Below, in pieces: positions 8,879 to 18,208 of a stretch of 64,000 bases of DNA. The notes below the pieces were generated by a model. It saw only the letters and a list, made by a program, of their open reading frames with translations. It had not been told where the DNA came from and did no database searches. Within the stretch, counting starts at the first letter, position 1. Every line of letters starts with the position of its first letter. Source of the stretch: Desulforhopalus sp. GTDB lineage: Bacteria; Desulfobacterota; Desulfobulbia; Desulfobulbales; Desulfocapsaceae. The position numbers were made by a program, and so were the translations under genes. The stretch lies in the NCBI GenBank assembly GCA_030247675.1, contig JAOTRX010000009.1, positions 156,154 through 220,153 of the forward strand, read 5' to 3'.

Positions 8879-9307
8879 CTAACTCTTGTCCTTAACGGCG
8901 TAATAATCGGCCAGTATCTTGGCATGATCGAAGGCCAGATCGGGCAGGTTGTTCTTTCCAAAAAGCTCTGCTCGGGCGGCATCGTCGCCCGCTCGCGGGG
9001 CGCCTTTCGCCTGGCCGATAAAGACGGTTGAGGCGGTGTGGTGCCGGGCATCCCTTCCCGGATCGGAATAGGTATGAAATTGCCGAAGGCCGGTCACCGT
9101 AAGTCCCGTCTCCTCCTCGGCCTCACGCAGCGCCGCCGTCTCAAACGACTCGCCGTAATCAACAAAACCACCGGGTAGGGCCCAGCCAAAGGGCGGGTTT
9201 CTTCTTTCGATTAAAACAATCCGCTCACCTATCTCGATGATGATGTCGACGGTGGGCAGGGGATTCCGGTGTTTTTCCACTTCATGGCCGCAGTTCGGGC
9301 ATTTCAT
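8879..9307 (-). CDS. Nudix hydrolase with N-terminal CxxC
   Basis: A 142-aa Nudix protein. The Nudix box is complete from G47 to L69 with E53, R61, E62, E65, E66 and G68 in the required places, so metal-dependent cleavage of a nucleoside diphosphate-X substrate is expected. The N-terminus MKCPNCGHEVEKHRNP is a half zinc-ribbon of the kind found in ADP-ribose pyrophosphatase-like members. Its ATG overlaps the stop of the HAD gene (ATGA at 9304-9307), so it is translated from the panE-HAD-Nudix transcript. The substrate is not determined. Confidence 0.88.
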   Translation of the reverse strand: MKCPNCGHEVEKHRNPLPTVDIIIEIGERIVLIERRNPPFGWALPGGFVDYGESFETAALREAEEETGLTVTGLRQFHTYSDPGRDARHHTASTVFIGQAKGAPRAGDDAARAELFGKNNLPDLAFDHAKILADYYAVKDKS

Positions 9308-9924
9308 GACAATTCCTCAGGGGGCAGGGCAACCAGCGCCCTGATTTCATGCCAATCGGCAACCGTCTGCAGGTCGTGACGATTTCTGTTCCAGGGCTGG
9401 CTGAAGACGTAGGGGATAATGGCCTCTTTGGCGAGTTGGATACAGGTCTCGGCCCGGTCGTCGATAAAGAATTTCAGGCCGTGCTGGTGGATATGGCGGA
9501 CTTTGTCATTGTGGTCGCCGGTGCCGACAACCCGGATTCTTTCCCGGGTTTCGCCGGTGAAGAACTGCTCCAGCCAGGCGAACACCGGTTTGGTAATCGG
9601 TCGGGCGGTGATGATCGTTACCGGGCCAATCTCCGTAAAGCGGCTGATGCATTCCACCGCCCCGGGCAGGGGCTGCAGCTCGGCCGCTACCGAGTCGGTG
9701 AGGATATCGGTGAAGATCTTTTCCACCAGCGGCTGGGGAATATTCAGGCAGTTCTCCAGCTCAAAGTTGGTTATCTGCTCGGCGGTGAAGGTGCAGTAGC
9801 CGTGTTCCCTGCAGGCCAGACGGATAAAGGCCTCGGCGGTGTCGGCAATGACCCCGTCGAAGTCGAAGCCGAGTTCGCTTACCTGGATGGGCGGGATGGG
9901 GGAGGTGGAGACGGCTGTGGTCAT
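9304..9924 (-). CDS. HAD-superfamily hydrolase
   Basis: About 206 aa. The nucleophile motif GFDFDGVIAD places the two catalytic aspartates at D21 and D23; TIITARP provides motif II and FFIDDRAETC the acidic motif IV. These are HAD phosphatase features, with a helical cap between. The ATG at 9924 lies 14 bases after the panE stop and has AAGG upstream; an in-frame TTG at 9960 would overlap panE. Middle gene of a three-gene operon with panE and the Nudix hydrolase. Confidence 0.82.
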   Translation of the reverse strand: MTTAVSTSPIPPIQVSELGFDFDGVIADTAEAFIRLACREHGYCTFTAEQITNFELENCLNIPQPLVEKIFTDILTDSVAAELQPLPGAVECISRFTEIGPVTIITARPITKPVFAWLEQFFTGETRERIRVVGTGDHNDKVRHIHQHGLKFFIDDRAETCIQLAKEAIIPYVFSQPWNRNRHDLQTVADWHEIRALVALPPEELS

Positions 9925-9937
9925 TGGAAAAATTGCC

Positions 9938-10873
9938 TTACTTGAGGTAGCCGGCTTCAATCGCCTTCACCTGCCGGCAGAGGAGGTCGTTTTCCGGAGT
10001 ATGGATTCCATAATTGCGTCCCTTGACGACAATCGCGCCGTTGATCGCCTCGATTTCCGTGCGCCGCCGATTGCGTACGTCCTGAAGCATCGAAGAGACG
10101 TTCTCGGCGGTCTTGCTGCAGACCGTGCGGGTGGCGAGATACGGGTCGCCCATGACGTCGACGCCTTCCGCCCTGGCAACCCGCATCGCTTCATCGACCG
10201 CGGTCTGCATTCGCAGGTCGGCGCCGGCAATGGTCAGTAGTTCGCCGTTCTTGCAGGCCAGAATGGCGGTGAGGGCATTGATGCCGACATTGATAAACAG
10301 TTTGGCCCAGATCCTTGCCAAGACGTTGCTGGAGCCTTCCACCTGCAGGCCACCGGCGGCAAAGACCGCCTGCAGTTTTTCGAGGAGATACGCCTGGTGC
10401 TCGCCTGGCTTTTCAAGAAAACCAAGATATGTTGCGCCGCTGCCGGCGTGACGGACATGCCCGCGCTGCAGCAATGTCGCCCCTTCCGTGGTAGTGCCGA
10501 ATGCACCGGTGGCTTCGCCGAGCAGATCAAGCATCGACAGGTGGCTGATGCCGTTTTGCAGGAAGACCACCAGGGTTGTTGCGGTCAGTAAGGGGCGGCA
10601 GAAGGTGAGGCTGGCCTCGACATCGTAGGATTTTACGCAGAGCAGTATCACGTCAACCGGCCCCAGTCGGGCGGGGTCAGAGGTTGCGTTGATTGCGACG
10701 GTTTGGCAACGATCGCCTAACTGGTAGACAATACCGTGTTCGGTAAGGTAGCTGGCGCGTTCATCGTTATGGTCGAGGATCGTCAAAACGTCTTCGGTTG
10801 CGGCCAGGCCCCTGGTGATGACCGAGCTGAGCAGGCAACCGAGGGCGCCGGGACCAACGAGGAGGATATGCAT
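9938..10873 (-). CDS. panE: 2-dehydropantoate 2-reductase (ketopantoate reductase)
   Basis: NADPH-dependent reductase, 311 aa. The N-terminal Rossmann fold starts MHILLVGPGALGCLL. The C-terminal helical domain carries the conserved KLFINVGINALTAIL substrate-binding lysine/asparagine region and ends near EIEAINGAIV. Known PanE proteins make pantoate for coenzyme A. GAAGG precedes the ATG. It heads the minus-strand operon with a HAD hydrolase and a Nudix protein. Some ApbA/PanE paralogs act on other 2-oxo acids, so the symbol is likely but not certain. Confidence 0.85.
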   Translation of the reverse strand: MHILLVGPGALGCLLSSVITRGLAATEDVLTILDHNDERASYLTEHGIVYQLGDRCQTVAINATSDPARLGPVDVILLCVKSYDVEASLTFCRPLLTATTLVVFLQNGISHLSMLDLLGEATGAFGTTTEGATLLQRGHVRHAGSGATYLGFLEKPGEHQAYLLEKLQAVFAAGGLQVEGSSNVLARIWAKLFINVGINALTAILACKNGELLTIAGADLRMQTAVDEAMRVARAEGVDVMGDPYLATRTVCSKTAENVSSMLQDVRNRRRTEIEAINGAIVVKGRNYGIHTPENDLLCRQVKAIEAGYLK

Positions 10874-10947
10874 GAAAAGCCTTCTTTAAATTGGTGCCAT
10901 AGTGGGCTGTGGGATACCGTGGGCGTGTGCTTTGCCTCTGCAGCCCG

Positions 10948-11751
10948 CTATTTGCTCAGCGTCGCCTGTTCAACAATCGCTGCATATTTGTAGCCCGCGC
11001 CAAAGTCTTTGTCAGCCGCCAATATACCTTCCATAACGACGATAGTGTCGACTGCCAGGGTGGCATCGGTGGTGAATACCAGGTCGTGGGTGTTGTGCAG
11101 CGGGTCGCCGGTGCCGTCCTGGATGTGTGCCCAGTTTTTGCCCATGATGCTCGGACTGAATTTGACGACCTTGCCGCGCAGACGAACCTTCTTGCCGGCG
11201 AGGTCCTTGCTGCCGGCAAAGATTTCGGCAACGGTGTAGGCGTTATCACCTTCCGCCTTGGGAACGGAGATTTCCTGTAAAGGGGCAATGGCCATGGAAC
11301 TGCCGCCGGAAACCTGCTCGGCAATCGGTGCCGAGGGGCCTGCGGATTTTTGTTCGGCCTGCAGGGCAGCGGCAAAGGAATCGCCGGAGGCCGGAGCAGC
11401 GGCCACTGTCCCGGCAGTTTCGGCAAGTCCAGCGGAGAAGATGATCCGTTCAAAGGTCTTGTTGAGGGACTTGCTGGTGAAATTAGCCATGGCCATTCCC
11501 TCATAGTAGCTGACGATCCCGCCCTTTTTCACTGCGGTCTCGGGGATTGCCACCCATGTCTCCGTGGTCCCCGTAGCAACGAGCATATAGGTGTAGCCGG
11601 AGGCATTCACGGTGTCGATTACCGTGCCGGTTACGGTTTTGGCTTCTCCGGCTGCCGCTGTCTGTGGCATGGCCGCCGCCGGCCCTGGCAAGAAAGCCGG
11701 GTTCGTGGCAAAAAACAAGGTGATGGCGAATAGGATGCATCTGCGAAGCAT
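10948..11751 (-). CDS. periplasmic OB-fold (nucleic-acid-binding-like) protein
   Basis: A 267-aa secreted protein. The start MLRRCILFAITLFFATNPAF and following Pro/Ala region form a signal peptide; AGGAG lies seven bases before the ATG at 11751. Residues about 25-110 form one domain (VTGTVIDTVNASGYTYMLV), then an Ala-rich linker. The C-terminal part, GKKVRLRGKVVKFSPSIMGKNWAHIQDGTGD, matches the OB-fold seen in bacterial secreted DNA-binding-protein-like domains. The two halves look like related small beta-barrels (each with a G-x-V start). The function is unknown. Confidence 0.75.
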   Translation of the reverse strand: MLRRCILFAITLFFATNPAFLPGPAAAMPQTAAAGEAKTVTGTVIDTVNASGYTYMLVATGTTETWVAIPETAVKKGGIVSYYEGMAMANFTSKSLNKTFERIIFSAGLAETAGTVAAAPASGDSFAAALQAEQKSAGPSAPIAEQVSGGSSMAIAPLQEISVPKAEGDNAYTVAEIFAGSKDLAGKKVRLRGKVVKFSPSIMGKNWAHIQDGTGDPLHNTHDLVFTTDATLAVDTIVVMEGILAADKDFGAGYKYAAIVEQATLSK

Positions 11752-11875
11752 TGTGGTACTCCTAAAGATCAAGAAAATTGACAGTTGACACCGTGAGTGG
11801 ATTGATCGGGCGCAGGCCGCTTTTCTGGTGAATTTTTGTTCTTGGTTTTTGGCAACAAAAACAATCCCCTGAAGA

Positions 11876-12397
11876 CTAATCATTTTCAATTAGAAAGGCC
11901 AGATGCTCAATTAAACTGCGTGTCCAGATGGCATATGCCGCTTCGGTGAGATGCACCCCATCTTCCTGGAAGAGTTGTTTGTCGGAACTGGCGAAGCGTT
12001 TGTGGATATCGAGAAAACAACTGCCGGTAACCATGGTCAGTGCTTCTATGTGTGCGTTAAGACTGGAGATTGCATTTTCCGGCAGATGCGGAAGGAGCAT
12101 GGGCAGAAGACTCGTGACCAGGATTTCCGCGGCAGGATAATCATTACTCAGTTCAATGAGGATATTTTTCAGGCTGGCATGGAAGTCGTTGTTACCGGCG
12201 AGCAGGTCATTGGTGCCAACCATTATAACAATGACTTCAGGGCCTTGTGTCTTGGCCTTTATAGCTGGCAGGGAGGCGAGAAGATCCTCCGCGGTGGCGC
12301 CGGGGACGCCGAAATTTTCGACCTTACAGGCGGACATATGGGCCTGCCAGTTGTGATCCGCAACAAGTGAATCGCCGAGAAAGAGAAGTTTAATCAT
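11876..12397 (-). CDS. SGNH/GDSL-type esterase or lipase
   Basis: A 173-aa SGNH hydrolase. Block I is LLFLGDSL with the nucleophile S10, block II has FGVPGAT, block III is VGTNDLL, and block V is DGVHLTEAAY with the catalytic Asp and His. This is the TesA/GDSL fold, which hydrolyses esters, often of lipids or acylated sugars. No signal peptide is seen, so it should be cytoplasmic. It stands between the OB-fold protein and the debranching enzyme with no tight coupling. Confidence 0.85.
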   Translation of the reverse strand: MIKLLFLGDSLVADHNWQAHMSACKVENFGVPGATAEDLLASLPAIKAKTQGPEVIVIMVGTNDLLAGNNDFHASLKNILIELSNDYPAAEILVTSLLPMLLPHLPENAISSLNAHIEALTMVTGSCFLDIHKRFASSDKQLFQEDGVHLTEAAYAIWTRSLIEHLAFLIEND

Positions 12398-12697
12398 GGT
12401 GTTATGGTGTCAGTTGGTAAGTGAAAATGATTGCATTCCCCACCCCGATACGGGTTACGGAATGAGTTATGAAGGATGAATGCCTGAGGAATGGTTCGCC
12501 TCAGGCGGGCACGGAAACAATGCCCCACCCAAGAGGGCTACAGCCAAGAATTCTCATTAGGCTTAGAACAACAAAGAATGGCCACCGGGGGACGCAGCAT
12601 GATTTCCTCGATGCCTCTCTTACAGTAGCATAAGACGAAACCCGTGCCAAAGTTTTTCTCCATCTTTATTGCCGGCCGGGTCGGTCCCGCAAGCTTT
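12398..12697. other. intergenic region with a hairpin
   Basis: This gap lies downstream of the debranching enzyme and upstream of the GDSL gene, both on the minus strand. It contains GCCTGAGG (12482-12489) paired with CCTCAGGC (12499-12506), an 8-bp perfect hairpin without a T tract on either side. No gene is supported. Confidence 0.45.
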
Positions 12698-14794
12698 TTA
12701 TACCAAGGATTGCAGGACAACGCAGGAAAACGGCAAAAGAACGGCGGGTGCCGAGTGCGGGTGCCGCCTTGCCTCGCTGATCCGCTGGAAATCGCCGGGA
12801 GAATTTGCGGCACTGTCAATTATTTTATACCACGATGCCCCCTTGCCGCGCGGTGGGGGGGCGGTAAATTCGAGTATTTTTTGCCGGTCACTGTTGACCA
12901 TGACAAAAAAGTCGCCGCCAAACCGGTCGCCATCCGGGGCTCTGAGGAGAAAGGCCAGGCCGTGGCTGTCGGCTGCCCAGTTCTGCTCGCAAGGGTTCAG
13001 GTATTGCCAGGTAATCTCCGGTAGTTGCCCCTGGTCAGGGCCTTGATCGTGGTGGAAAAAATCGTCTCGGCGAAAAACGCGGTGGCGTTTTCTGAGAGCG
13101 ATGCATTCCTTGAAAAAGCGAAAGAATCCGGCATGTTCTTGCAGAAGCGACCAATCGAGCCAGCTGATTTCATTGTCCTGGCACCAGGCATTGTTGTTGC
13201 CCCCCTGGCTCCGGCCGAATTCGTCACCGGCGGAGATCATCGGCACCCCTTGCGATAATAAAAGCAGAACGGCAAAGGTCTTCATCCGCCGCAGACGCAA
13301 CTGGGCGACCTCTTCCGGGGCGCCGCTGCCCTCATGGCCACTGTTCCACGACAGGTTGTGCTTTTCACCGTCCCGGTCGTCTTCGCCATTGGCGAGGTTG
13401 TTTTTCCGGTCGTAGCTCACCAGGTCGGCAAGGGTGAAGCCGTCGTGGCTGGTGAGAAAATTGATGGAGCAGAGCGGTCCCCGGCCACTTGGCTGGTAGA
13501 GATCGGAGCTGCCGGCAATGCGGGTGGCGAGGTGGGTCACTGTATTATCGTCACTACGCATGAAACTGCGGACATCATCGCGAAAGCGGCCGTTCCATTC
13601 GGCCCAGCGGGAATCGGAGGAAAAGGACCCGACCTGATACAGGCCGGCTGCGTCCCAGGCCTCGGCGATCATTTTGGTGTCGCGGAGCACCGGGTCTTCA
13701 CCGATGATTTCTATCATCGGCGGATTGGCAAGCACATGGCCCTGCCGGTCTCTGCCAAGGATGGAGGCAAGGTCAAAACGAAAGCCGTCGATATGCATCT
13801 CGGTCACCCAGAAACGCAGGGATTCAAGGATCAACTCGCGAACCACCGGATGATTGCAGTTCATGGTATTGCCGCAACCGGAGAAGTTCAGGTATTCCTG
13901 GTCCGGGCCTAGAAGGTAGTAGACCTGATTGTCGATACCCCGAAAACTGCTGGTTGTCCCCTGATAGCCGCCTTCGCCGGTATGGTTGAAGACCATGTCG
14001 AGAAAAACCTCGATCCCCGCCTGGTGCAGGGCCCGGACCATCTCTTTGAACTCCACTGTAGCGCGGGACGGATCGCTGGCGTAGCCTGAGCGGAGGGCAA
14101 AAAAGGACACCGGGTTGTAGCCCCAGAAATTTTTCAAACGTTCACCGGTTTTCGGATTGGTGAAGGTGACGTCGTTTTCATCGCATTCCATGACCGGCAT
14201 GAGTTCGACAGCGGTGATTCCAAGGTCAAGGAGATAGGGGATTTTTTCGATGATTCCCCGGTAGGTGCCGGGGGCGGCCACCGCTGAGCTTGGATCCTTG
14301 GTGAAACCGCGAACGTGAAGCTCGTAGATGATGGTCTCGGCCAGCGGCGTTTTCAGCGGGCGGTCCTCCTGCCAGTCGAAATCCTGATTGGTGATTACGC
14401 AACAGGGCTTGATACCGTATTTGGTCGCTTCCCCCCAGCCACGCGGTACCAGCATACGGCTGTAGGGATCAATGAGAATCTTGCGGAAATCATAGGCAAG
14501 GCCTTCGCTGTTTCCCTCCGCCGGGCCATCGAACCTGTAGCCGTACCGGAAACTTTGCTGCTGGGTGAGCAGAAGGATGTGCCACATGTCACCGGTTCGA
14601 TTCTCGTGGGGATGAAGGACAAACTCGTGGCGGATGAACTGGGTGGCGTCCTTGGGCAGGTGATCGATAACCAGGGTGACCTTGGTCGCATGCCGGGCAA
14701 ATATGGAAAAATTGATACCCTCCCTGAGGATGGTGACTCCGGCGGGCAGCGGGTAGCCTCTTTTGCGGATACGTTGGTTTTTTGCGGTCGGCAT
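12698..14794 (-). CDS. glgX: glycogen debranching enzyme / isoamylase (GlgX-type)
   Basis: GH13 debranching enzyme that hydrolyses alpha-1,6 branches of glycogen. It has the N-terminal CBM48-like region (GVTILREGINFSIFARHATK), then the TIM barrel with VFNHTGEGG (region I), DGFRFDLASIL (nucleophile Asp), MIAEAWDA (acid/base Glu) and TSHDGFTLADL (stabilising Asp). Length is about 698 aa from the ATG at 14794, which directly precedes the conserved part. Alternative in-frame starts at 14857 and 14899 exist and none has a strong ribosome site. No glgA/B/C lies nearby. Confidence 0.88.
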   Translation of the reverse strand: MPTAKNQRIRKRGYPLPAGVTILREGINFSIFARHATKVTLVIDHLPKDATQFIRHEFVLHPHENRTGDMWHILLLTQQQSFRYGYRFDGPAEGNSEGLAYDFRKILIDPYSRMLVPRGWGEATKYGIKPCCVITNQDFDWQEDRPLKTPLAETIIYELHVRGFTKDPSSAVAAPGTYRGIIEKIPYLLDLGITAVELMPVMECDENDVTFTNPKTGERLKNFWGYNPVSFFALRSGYASDPSRATVEFKEMVRALHQAGIEVFLDMVFNHTGEGGYQGTTSSFRGIDNQVYYLLGPDQEYLNFSGCGNTMNCNHPVVRELILESLRFWVTEMHIDGFRFDLASILGRDRQGHVLANPPMIEIIGEDPVLRDTKMIAEAWDAAGLYQVGSFSSDSRWAEWNGRFRDDVRSFMRSDDNTVTHLATRIAGSSDLYQPSGRGPLCSINFLTSHDGFTLADLVSYDRKNNLANGEDDRDGEKHNLSWNSGHEGSGAPEEVAQLRLRRMKTFAVLLLLSQGVPMISAGDEFGRSQGGNNNAWCQDNEISWLDWSLLQEHAGFFRFFKECIALRKRHRVFRRDDFFHHDQGPDQGQLPEITWQYLNPCEQNWAADSHGLAFLLRAPDGDRFGGDFFVMVNSDRQKILEFTAPPPRGKGASWYKIIDSAANSPGDFQRISEARRHPHSAPAVLLPFSCVVLQSLV

Positions 14795-15021
14795 ATTGAT
14801 AATAGGTATTGTTGGTTTACTGTTACAGAAATAGCGGGAAAGGTACGACGGTGGCATTCTGATATCCCATGTTACCCGAGGTGGGGGAATTTGTATCATG
14901 GAAATTTGTTTTCAAGGGTATTCTCCCGCGAAATATTTTGCCGACCGTAGATAGAGTTCAGGACCGGGTCAATGTGTGACCTCAAAGAGTGCAGTGTTTT
15001 ACCCATAACGTGGAGGTACCC

Positions 15022-15966
15022 ATGGGGATGTATCACAAGATACAAATAGGTGATTTGGCTATCAGTCCTATCGATTGGGAGATGACTCCGGATATCTCTT
15101 TCGGAACCTTTGAGTCCTGGGGAGGGCGGGAGAGGGTGCGCAACAACAAGGAGTGCGTCTATTATTTCTTTATCGACAACTGGGGCGACGAGCCGAAGCT
15201 TTGCCTGATGGAAAGGGCGGTGAAGCACGCACGGATCGTCGCCGAGATTAAAGCGCCCATGGAAATGGTCAAAAAGTGCGTGGCCGACCAAGGAAAATCC
15301 TCGGTTTTTGAAAAGAGTTACGCCATCAACGACCAGATTAAGGAATGGCTGATCGCCAAGGTCCTGGATGACAACGGCGATGCCAGCCTTGTTGTGCCAA
15401 AACTTGAGGCGGTTCGTAAGGAGGACATGGGGCCGCTGCTGCCGCTTGCTGACCAGCATCCCTTTGCCGGGGAGAAGGTTCAGCTGCCCCACGAACCGGC
15501 TATTATCAACGACGACGAAATCGCCGCGGTTCTGCAAAAATGGAACTTTTTCGAGGCGGAGTTGCATCCGTCCGGCAGGTTTGCCAATGCCCTGGCCGAC
15601 CCGGCCATCCCCGGCGTCATCGTCGACCAGCGCACCGGCTTGATGTGGCAAAGCAGCGGCATAGACATCGGTTCCATCCGCCATATCCAGCGGGCTATTG
15701 AAGAGTTAAATGGCAGCGAGTTTGCCGGTTTCAGCGATTGGCGCCTGCCGACCATGGAGGAGGCGATGTCGCTTATGGAACCCGAGAGAAACGCCAAGGG
15801 GATATATCTTCATCCAGGTTTTTCCAAGGAGCAGCCCTTTATCTTCGTTGCCGCGCAACGCAAACCCGGCGGTTACTGGTTTGTCGATTTCAAGCAGGGC
15901 CGGGCCTTTTGGTCCTCGGGGACCATCCCCGGAGGTTTTGGCCGTTTGGTGCGATCTTTACCCTGA
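15022..15966 (+). CDS. DUF1566 (Lcl C-terminal) domain protein
   Basis: A 314-aa protein with two parts. The N-terminal half (MGMYHKIQIGDLAISPIDWE onward) is not recognised. The C-terminal third, about residues 205-310, has VDQRTGLMWQSSG, GFSDWRLPTMEEAMSLM and YWFVDFKQGRAFW, the DUF1566 pattern built on a C-type-lectin-like fold. No signal peptide is present. GGAGG lies five bases before the ATG at 15022. A strong terminator follows at 16000, so it is a single-gene unit. No reverse transcriptase is nearby to suggest a diversity-generating element. Confidence 0.7.
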   Translation: MGMYHKIQIGDLAISPIDWEMTPDISFGTFESWGGRERVRNNKECVYYFFIDNWGDEPKLCLMERAVKHARIVAEIKAPMEMVKKCVADQGKSSVFEKSYAINDQIKEWLIAKVLDDNGDASLVVPKLEAVRKEDMGPLLPLADQHPFAGEKVQLPHEPAIINDDEIAAVLQKWNFFEAELHPSGRFANALADPAIPGVIVDQRTGLMWQSSGIDIGSIRHIQRAIEELNGSEFAGFSDWRLPTMEEAMSLMEPERNAKGIYLHPGFSKEQPFIFVAAQRKPGGYWFVDFKQGRAFWSSGTIPGGFGRLVRSLP

Positions 15967-15999
15967 TTGCTGCATGCTTAGCGAGTTGTTGCATGCGAT

Positions 16000-16037
16000 G
16001 CCCGCCTGAAAAGTTTTTTTCAGGCGGGCATTTTTTT
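16000..16037 (+). terminator. intrinsic terminator
   Basis: GCCCGCCTGAAAA (from 16000) pairs with TTTTTTCAGGCGGGC (ending 16029), followed by seven T residues at 16031-16037. It ends the DUF1566 transcript. Confidence 0.9.
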
Positions 16038-16187
16038 GAAAAGTCGTTGTCTGGAAACGAATGGGTTACGGCTCTTTTGGAGCCGGATGCTAGAGAGTTG
16101 CGGCGAAGTTGTTGAAAAGAACTCAAGTAATTTAGCAACATCCCCCAATCCCCGGAGTATTGTTTTGATTGTTGCCGGGTAATTTGG

Positions 16188-16216
16188 TTATTATACCGCA
16201 AAAGTAGGTTTCGTTT
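16188..16216 (-). repeat. copy 3 of a three-copy structured element (minus strand)
   Basis: Read on the minus strand this is AAACGAAACCTACTT followed by TTGCGGTATAATAA. It matches copies at 59085 and 61251 (plus strand) in the AAACGAAAC block and the TTGCGG block; the spacer is two bases shorter. The TATAAT could be a -10 box for leftward transcription. Confidence 0.6.
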
Positions 16217-16335
16217 CTGCAAACGAGCTGCTCAACGCAGCTTTATGGGCAGCAGTTTTTTCCGGGATGGGCATATAACGTAGGGCGGCAGGACAGCGGC
16301 CAACTCGTCCCAATGATATTTACCAGTGGGTTTGC

Positions 16336-18204
16336 ATGGCAAACGACAAGGGTTCCGGATACGGCGAAATTGCCTCTCTGCTGCTGCAGTCGGGATTGGT
16401 GAGCGAAAAGCAGCTGCAGCATGCTGATCGAATCCGCAAAAAGCTGGCAACGCCGACCTCGCTCCTCAATGTCCTGAAAGAGTTGGGGATTGTCACCGAT
16501 GAAATGGTGCGGAAGGCCTTGATGGATACCGCCACGACCATCAGGATCGGTGAACTGTTGGTTGAGTTGGGGCATCTGTCCGAGGATGATCTGCAGGCCG
16601 CTTTCCGCATTCAACAGGAGCGGGAAAAAGGGCTGCGCTTTGGCGAAGTCTTGGTAAAGCATAATTTTATCGATGAAAAGCTCTTTAACAGGATTCTCTC
16701 CATTCAGCTGGGGTTTCCCCTGGTGGATGTCAATATGTCCCTGGTAGAGCGGACGCTTGCCAGCCGGGTGCCGATGAAGACCCTCGTCGATCATCAATTC
16801 CTTCCCCTGAAAACCAACGATAAGACTATACTGGTCGCCTTTGCCGATCCGCTTGACCGGAAAAGCATCGAGGTTGCCAAGAAGTTCTTTGGCGGTACCA
16901 TCGCACCGGCCATTGTCGAGAAGAAGGCCTTGGGCGACACCCTCAAGCTCCTGGCGAATCTGCAGGCCGGGAAGAGGGTTGATGTCGATGGCAAGACTGT
17001 CGTCGGTATTGTCAATTCGATGATTATTGCGGCGATAAAGGTGAACTGTTCGGATATTCATATCGAACCGATGGCCGATCGCCTGCAGATACGTTTTCGT
17101 GAGGATGGTATCCTTTGCCATTACAAGGACTTCCCACGGGATATCATTCCCCCGCTGAGTAGCAGACTGAAGATACTCTGTGATGCCGATATCGCTGAAA
17201 AGCGGCGCCACCAAGGAGGGCGAATCCTCTTCAACTATGAGGAAGGCAGCGTTGATATCCGCGTTTCCTTCTACGTTACTGTGCACGGCGAAAAGATCGT
17301 CCTTCGCCTCCTCAATCAGAAACGGGAGCTCCTCGACATCCAGACAATCGGCATGGCCCCGAAGATGCTGCATAAATTCCTTGAGGACGCGGTCTATCCA
17401 CCGAGTGGCGTGCTCTTGGTCACCGGCCCCACCGGTTCGGGCAAGACCTCCACCGTCTACAGCTGTATCAATCACATCAAGAACCCGCAGATAAGCATTA
17501 TCACGGCGGAAGAGCCGGTGGAATATTTCATCGACGGCATTGCCCAGTGCTCCATTGATCCATCGATTAACGTCACCTTTGAGGAAACCCTGCGGCATAT
17601 CGTCCGCCAGGATCCGGATGTCATCGTCATCGGCGAAATTCGCGACAGCGTCTCGGCGGAAATGGCGGTACAGGCGGCGCTGACCGGGCATAAGGTGCTC
17701 AGTACCTTTCATACCGAGGACAGTATCGGCGGTCTTATCCGCCTCTTGAATATGGATATTGCCCCGTTTTTGATCTCATCAACGGTGGTAAGTGTCCTGG
17801 CGCAACGGCTTTTGCGGCGGGTGTGCAAGGCCTGTGCCACTGAAACCAAGGTGACCCCGACCCAGCTGCAGCGTCTTGGCGTTTCGGCGCAGGACCTGAT
17901 GGGGGCGCAATTCAAGAAAGGCCGGGGCTGCGAGCTCTGCAAACAAACCGGCTATAAAGGCAGGGTAGGGATCTTTGAGGTGCTGGTGCTCAATGAGTTG
18001 GTACGGACTGCCATCCTTGAGCAAAAAACCAGCTATGAAATACGCCAGATCAGCATCGATCACGCCGGCCTGGTAACCCTCCTGGAGGATGGCCTGTTGA
18101 AGGCAGCGGCGGGGATTACCAGTATTGAGGAGGTCCTGCGTTGTTTGCCGAGACTTTGTCCACCCCGGCCGCTTATGGAAATACGTCGTATCTCGGGAGA
18201 ATAA
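16336..18204 (+). CDS. type IV pilus / type II secretion assembly ATPase (PilB/GspE family)
   Basis: A 622-aa hexameric secretion ATPase. The N-terminal 150 residues hold GspE/MshE-type repeats, including RIGELLVELGHL...Q and RFGEVLVKHNFI...Q, close to the known c-di-GMP-binding MshEN pattern. Walker A GPTGSGKT is at 364-371, then the Asp box and Walker B DPDVIVIGEIRD, and a tetracysteine zinc site, C497/C500 and C532/C535. It would power pilin or pseudopilin assembly from the cytoplasmic face. No pilC, pilT or pilin gene is in this window, so the machine it serves is elsewhere. An HDOD gene follows four bases after its stop. Confidence 0.85.
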   Translation: MANDKGSGYGEIASLLLQSGLVSEKQLQHADRIRKKLATPTSLLNVLKELGIVTDEMVRKALMDTATTIRIGELLVELGHLSEDDLQAAFRIQQEREKGLRFGEVLVKHNFIDEKLFNRILSIQLGFPLVDVNMSLVERTLASRVPMKTLVDHQFLPLKTNDKTILVAFADPLDRKSIEVAKKFFGGTIAPAIVEKKALGDTLKLLANLQAGKRVDVDGKTVVGIVNSMIIAAIKVNCSDIHIEPMADRLQIRFREDGILCHYKDFPRDIIPPLSSRLKILCDADIAEKRRHQGGRILFNYEEGSVDIRVSFYVTVHGEKIVLRLLNQKRELLDIQTIGMAPKMLHKFLEDAVYPPSGVLLVTGPTGSGKTSTVYSCINHIKNPQISIITAEEPVEYFIDGIAQCSIDPSINVTFEETLRHIVRQDPDVIVIGEIRDSVSAEMAVQAALTGHKVLSTFHTEDSIGGLIRLLNMDIAPFLISSTVVSVLAQRLLRRVCKACATETKVTPTQLQRLGVSAQDLMGAQFKKGRGCELCKQTGYKGRVGIFEVLVLNELVRTAILEQKTSYEIRQISIDHAGLVTLLEDGLLKAAAGITSIEEVLRCLPRLCPPRPLMEIRRISGE

Positions 18205-18208
18205 TCGG

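Noticed and set aside
14989..15966. Diversity-generating retroelement target
   Set aside because: The DUF1566 fold is used in some such targets, but no reverse transcriptase or template repeat is nearby.
16243..17712. Minus-strand frame of 489 codons opposite the PilB-type ATPase
   Set aside because: It is fully covered by a clear ATPase with Walker motifs on the other strand, and the translation is low-complexity and unrecognisable.
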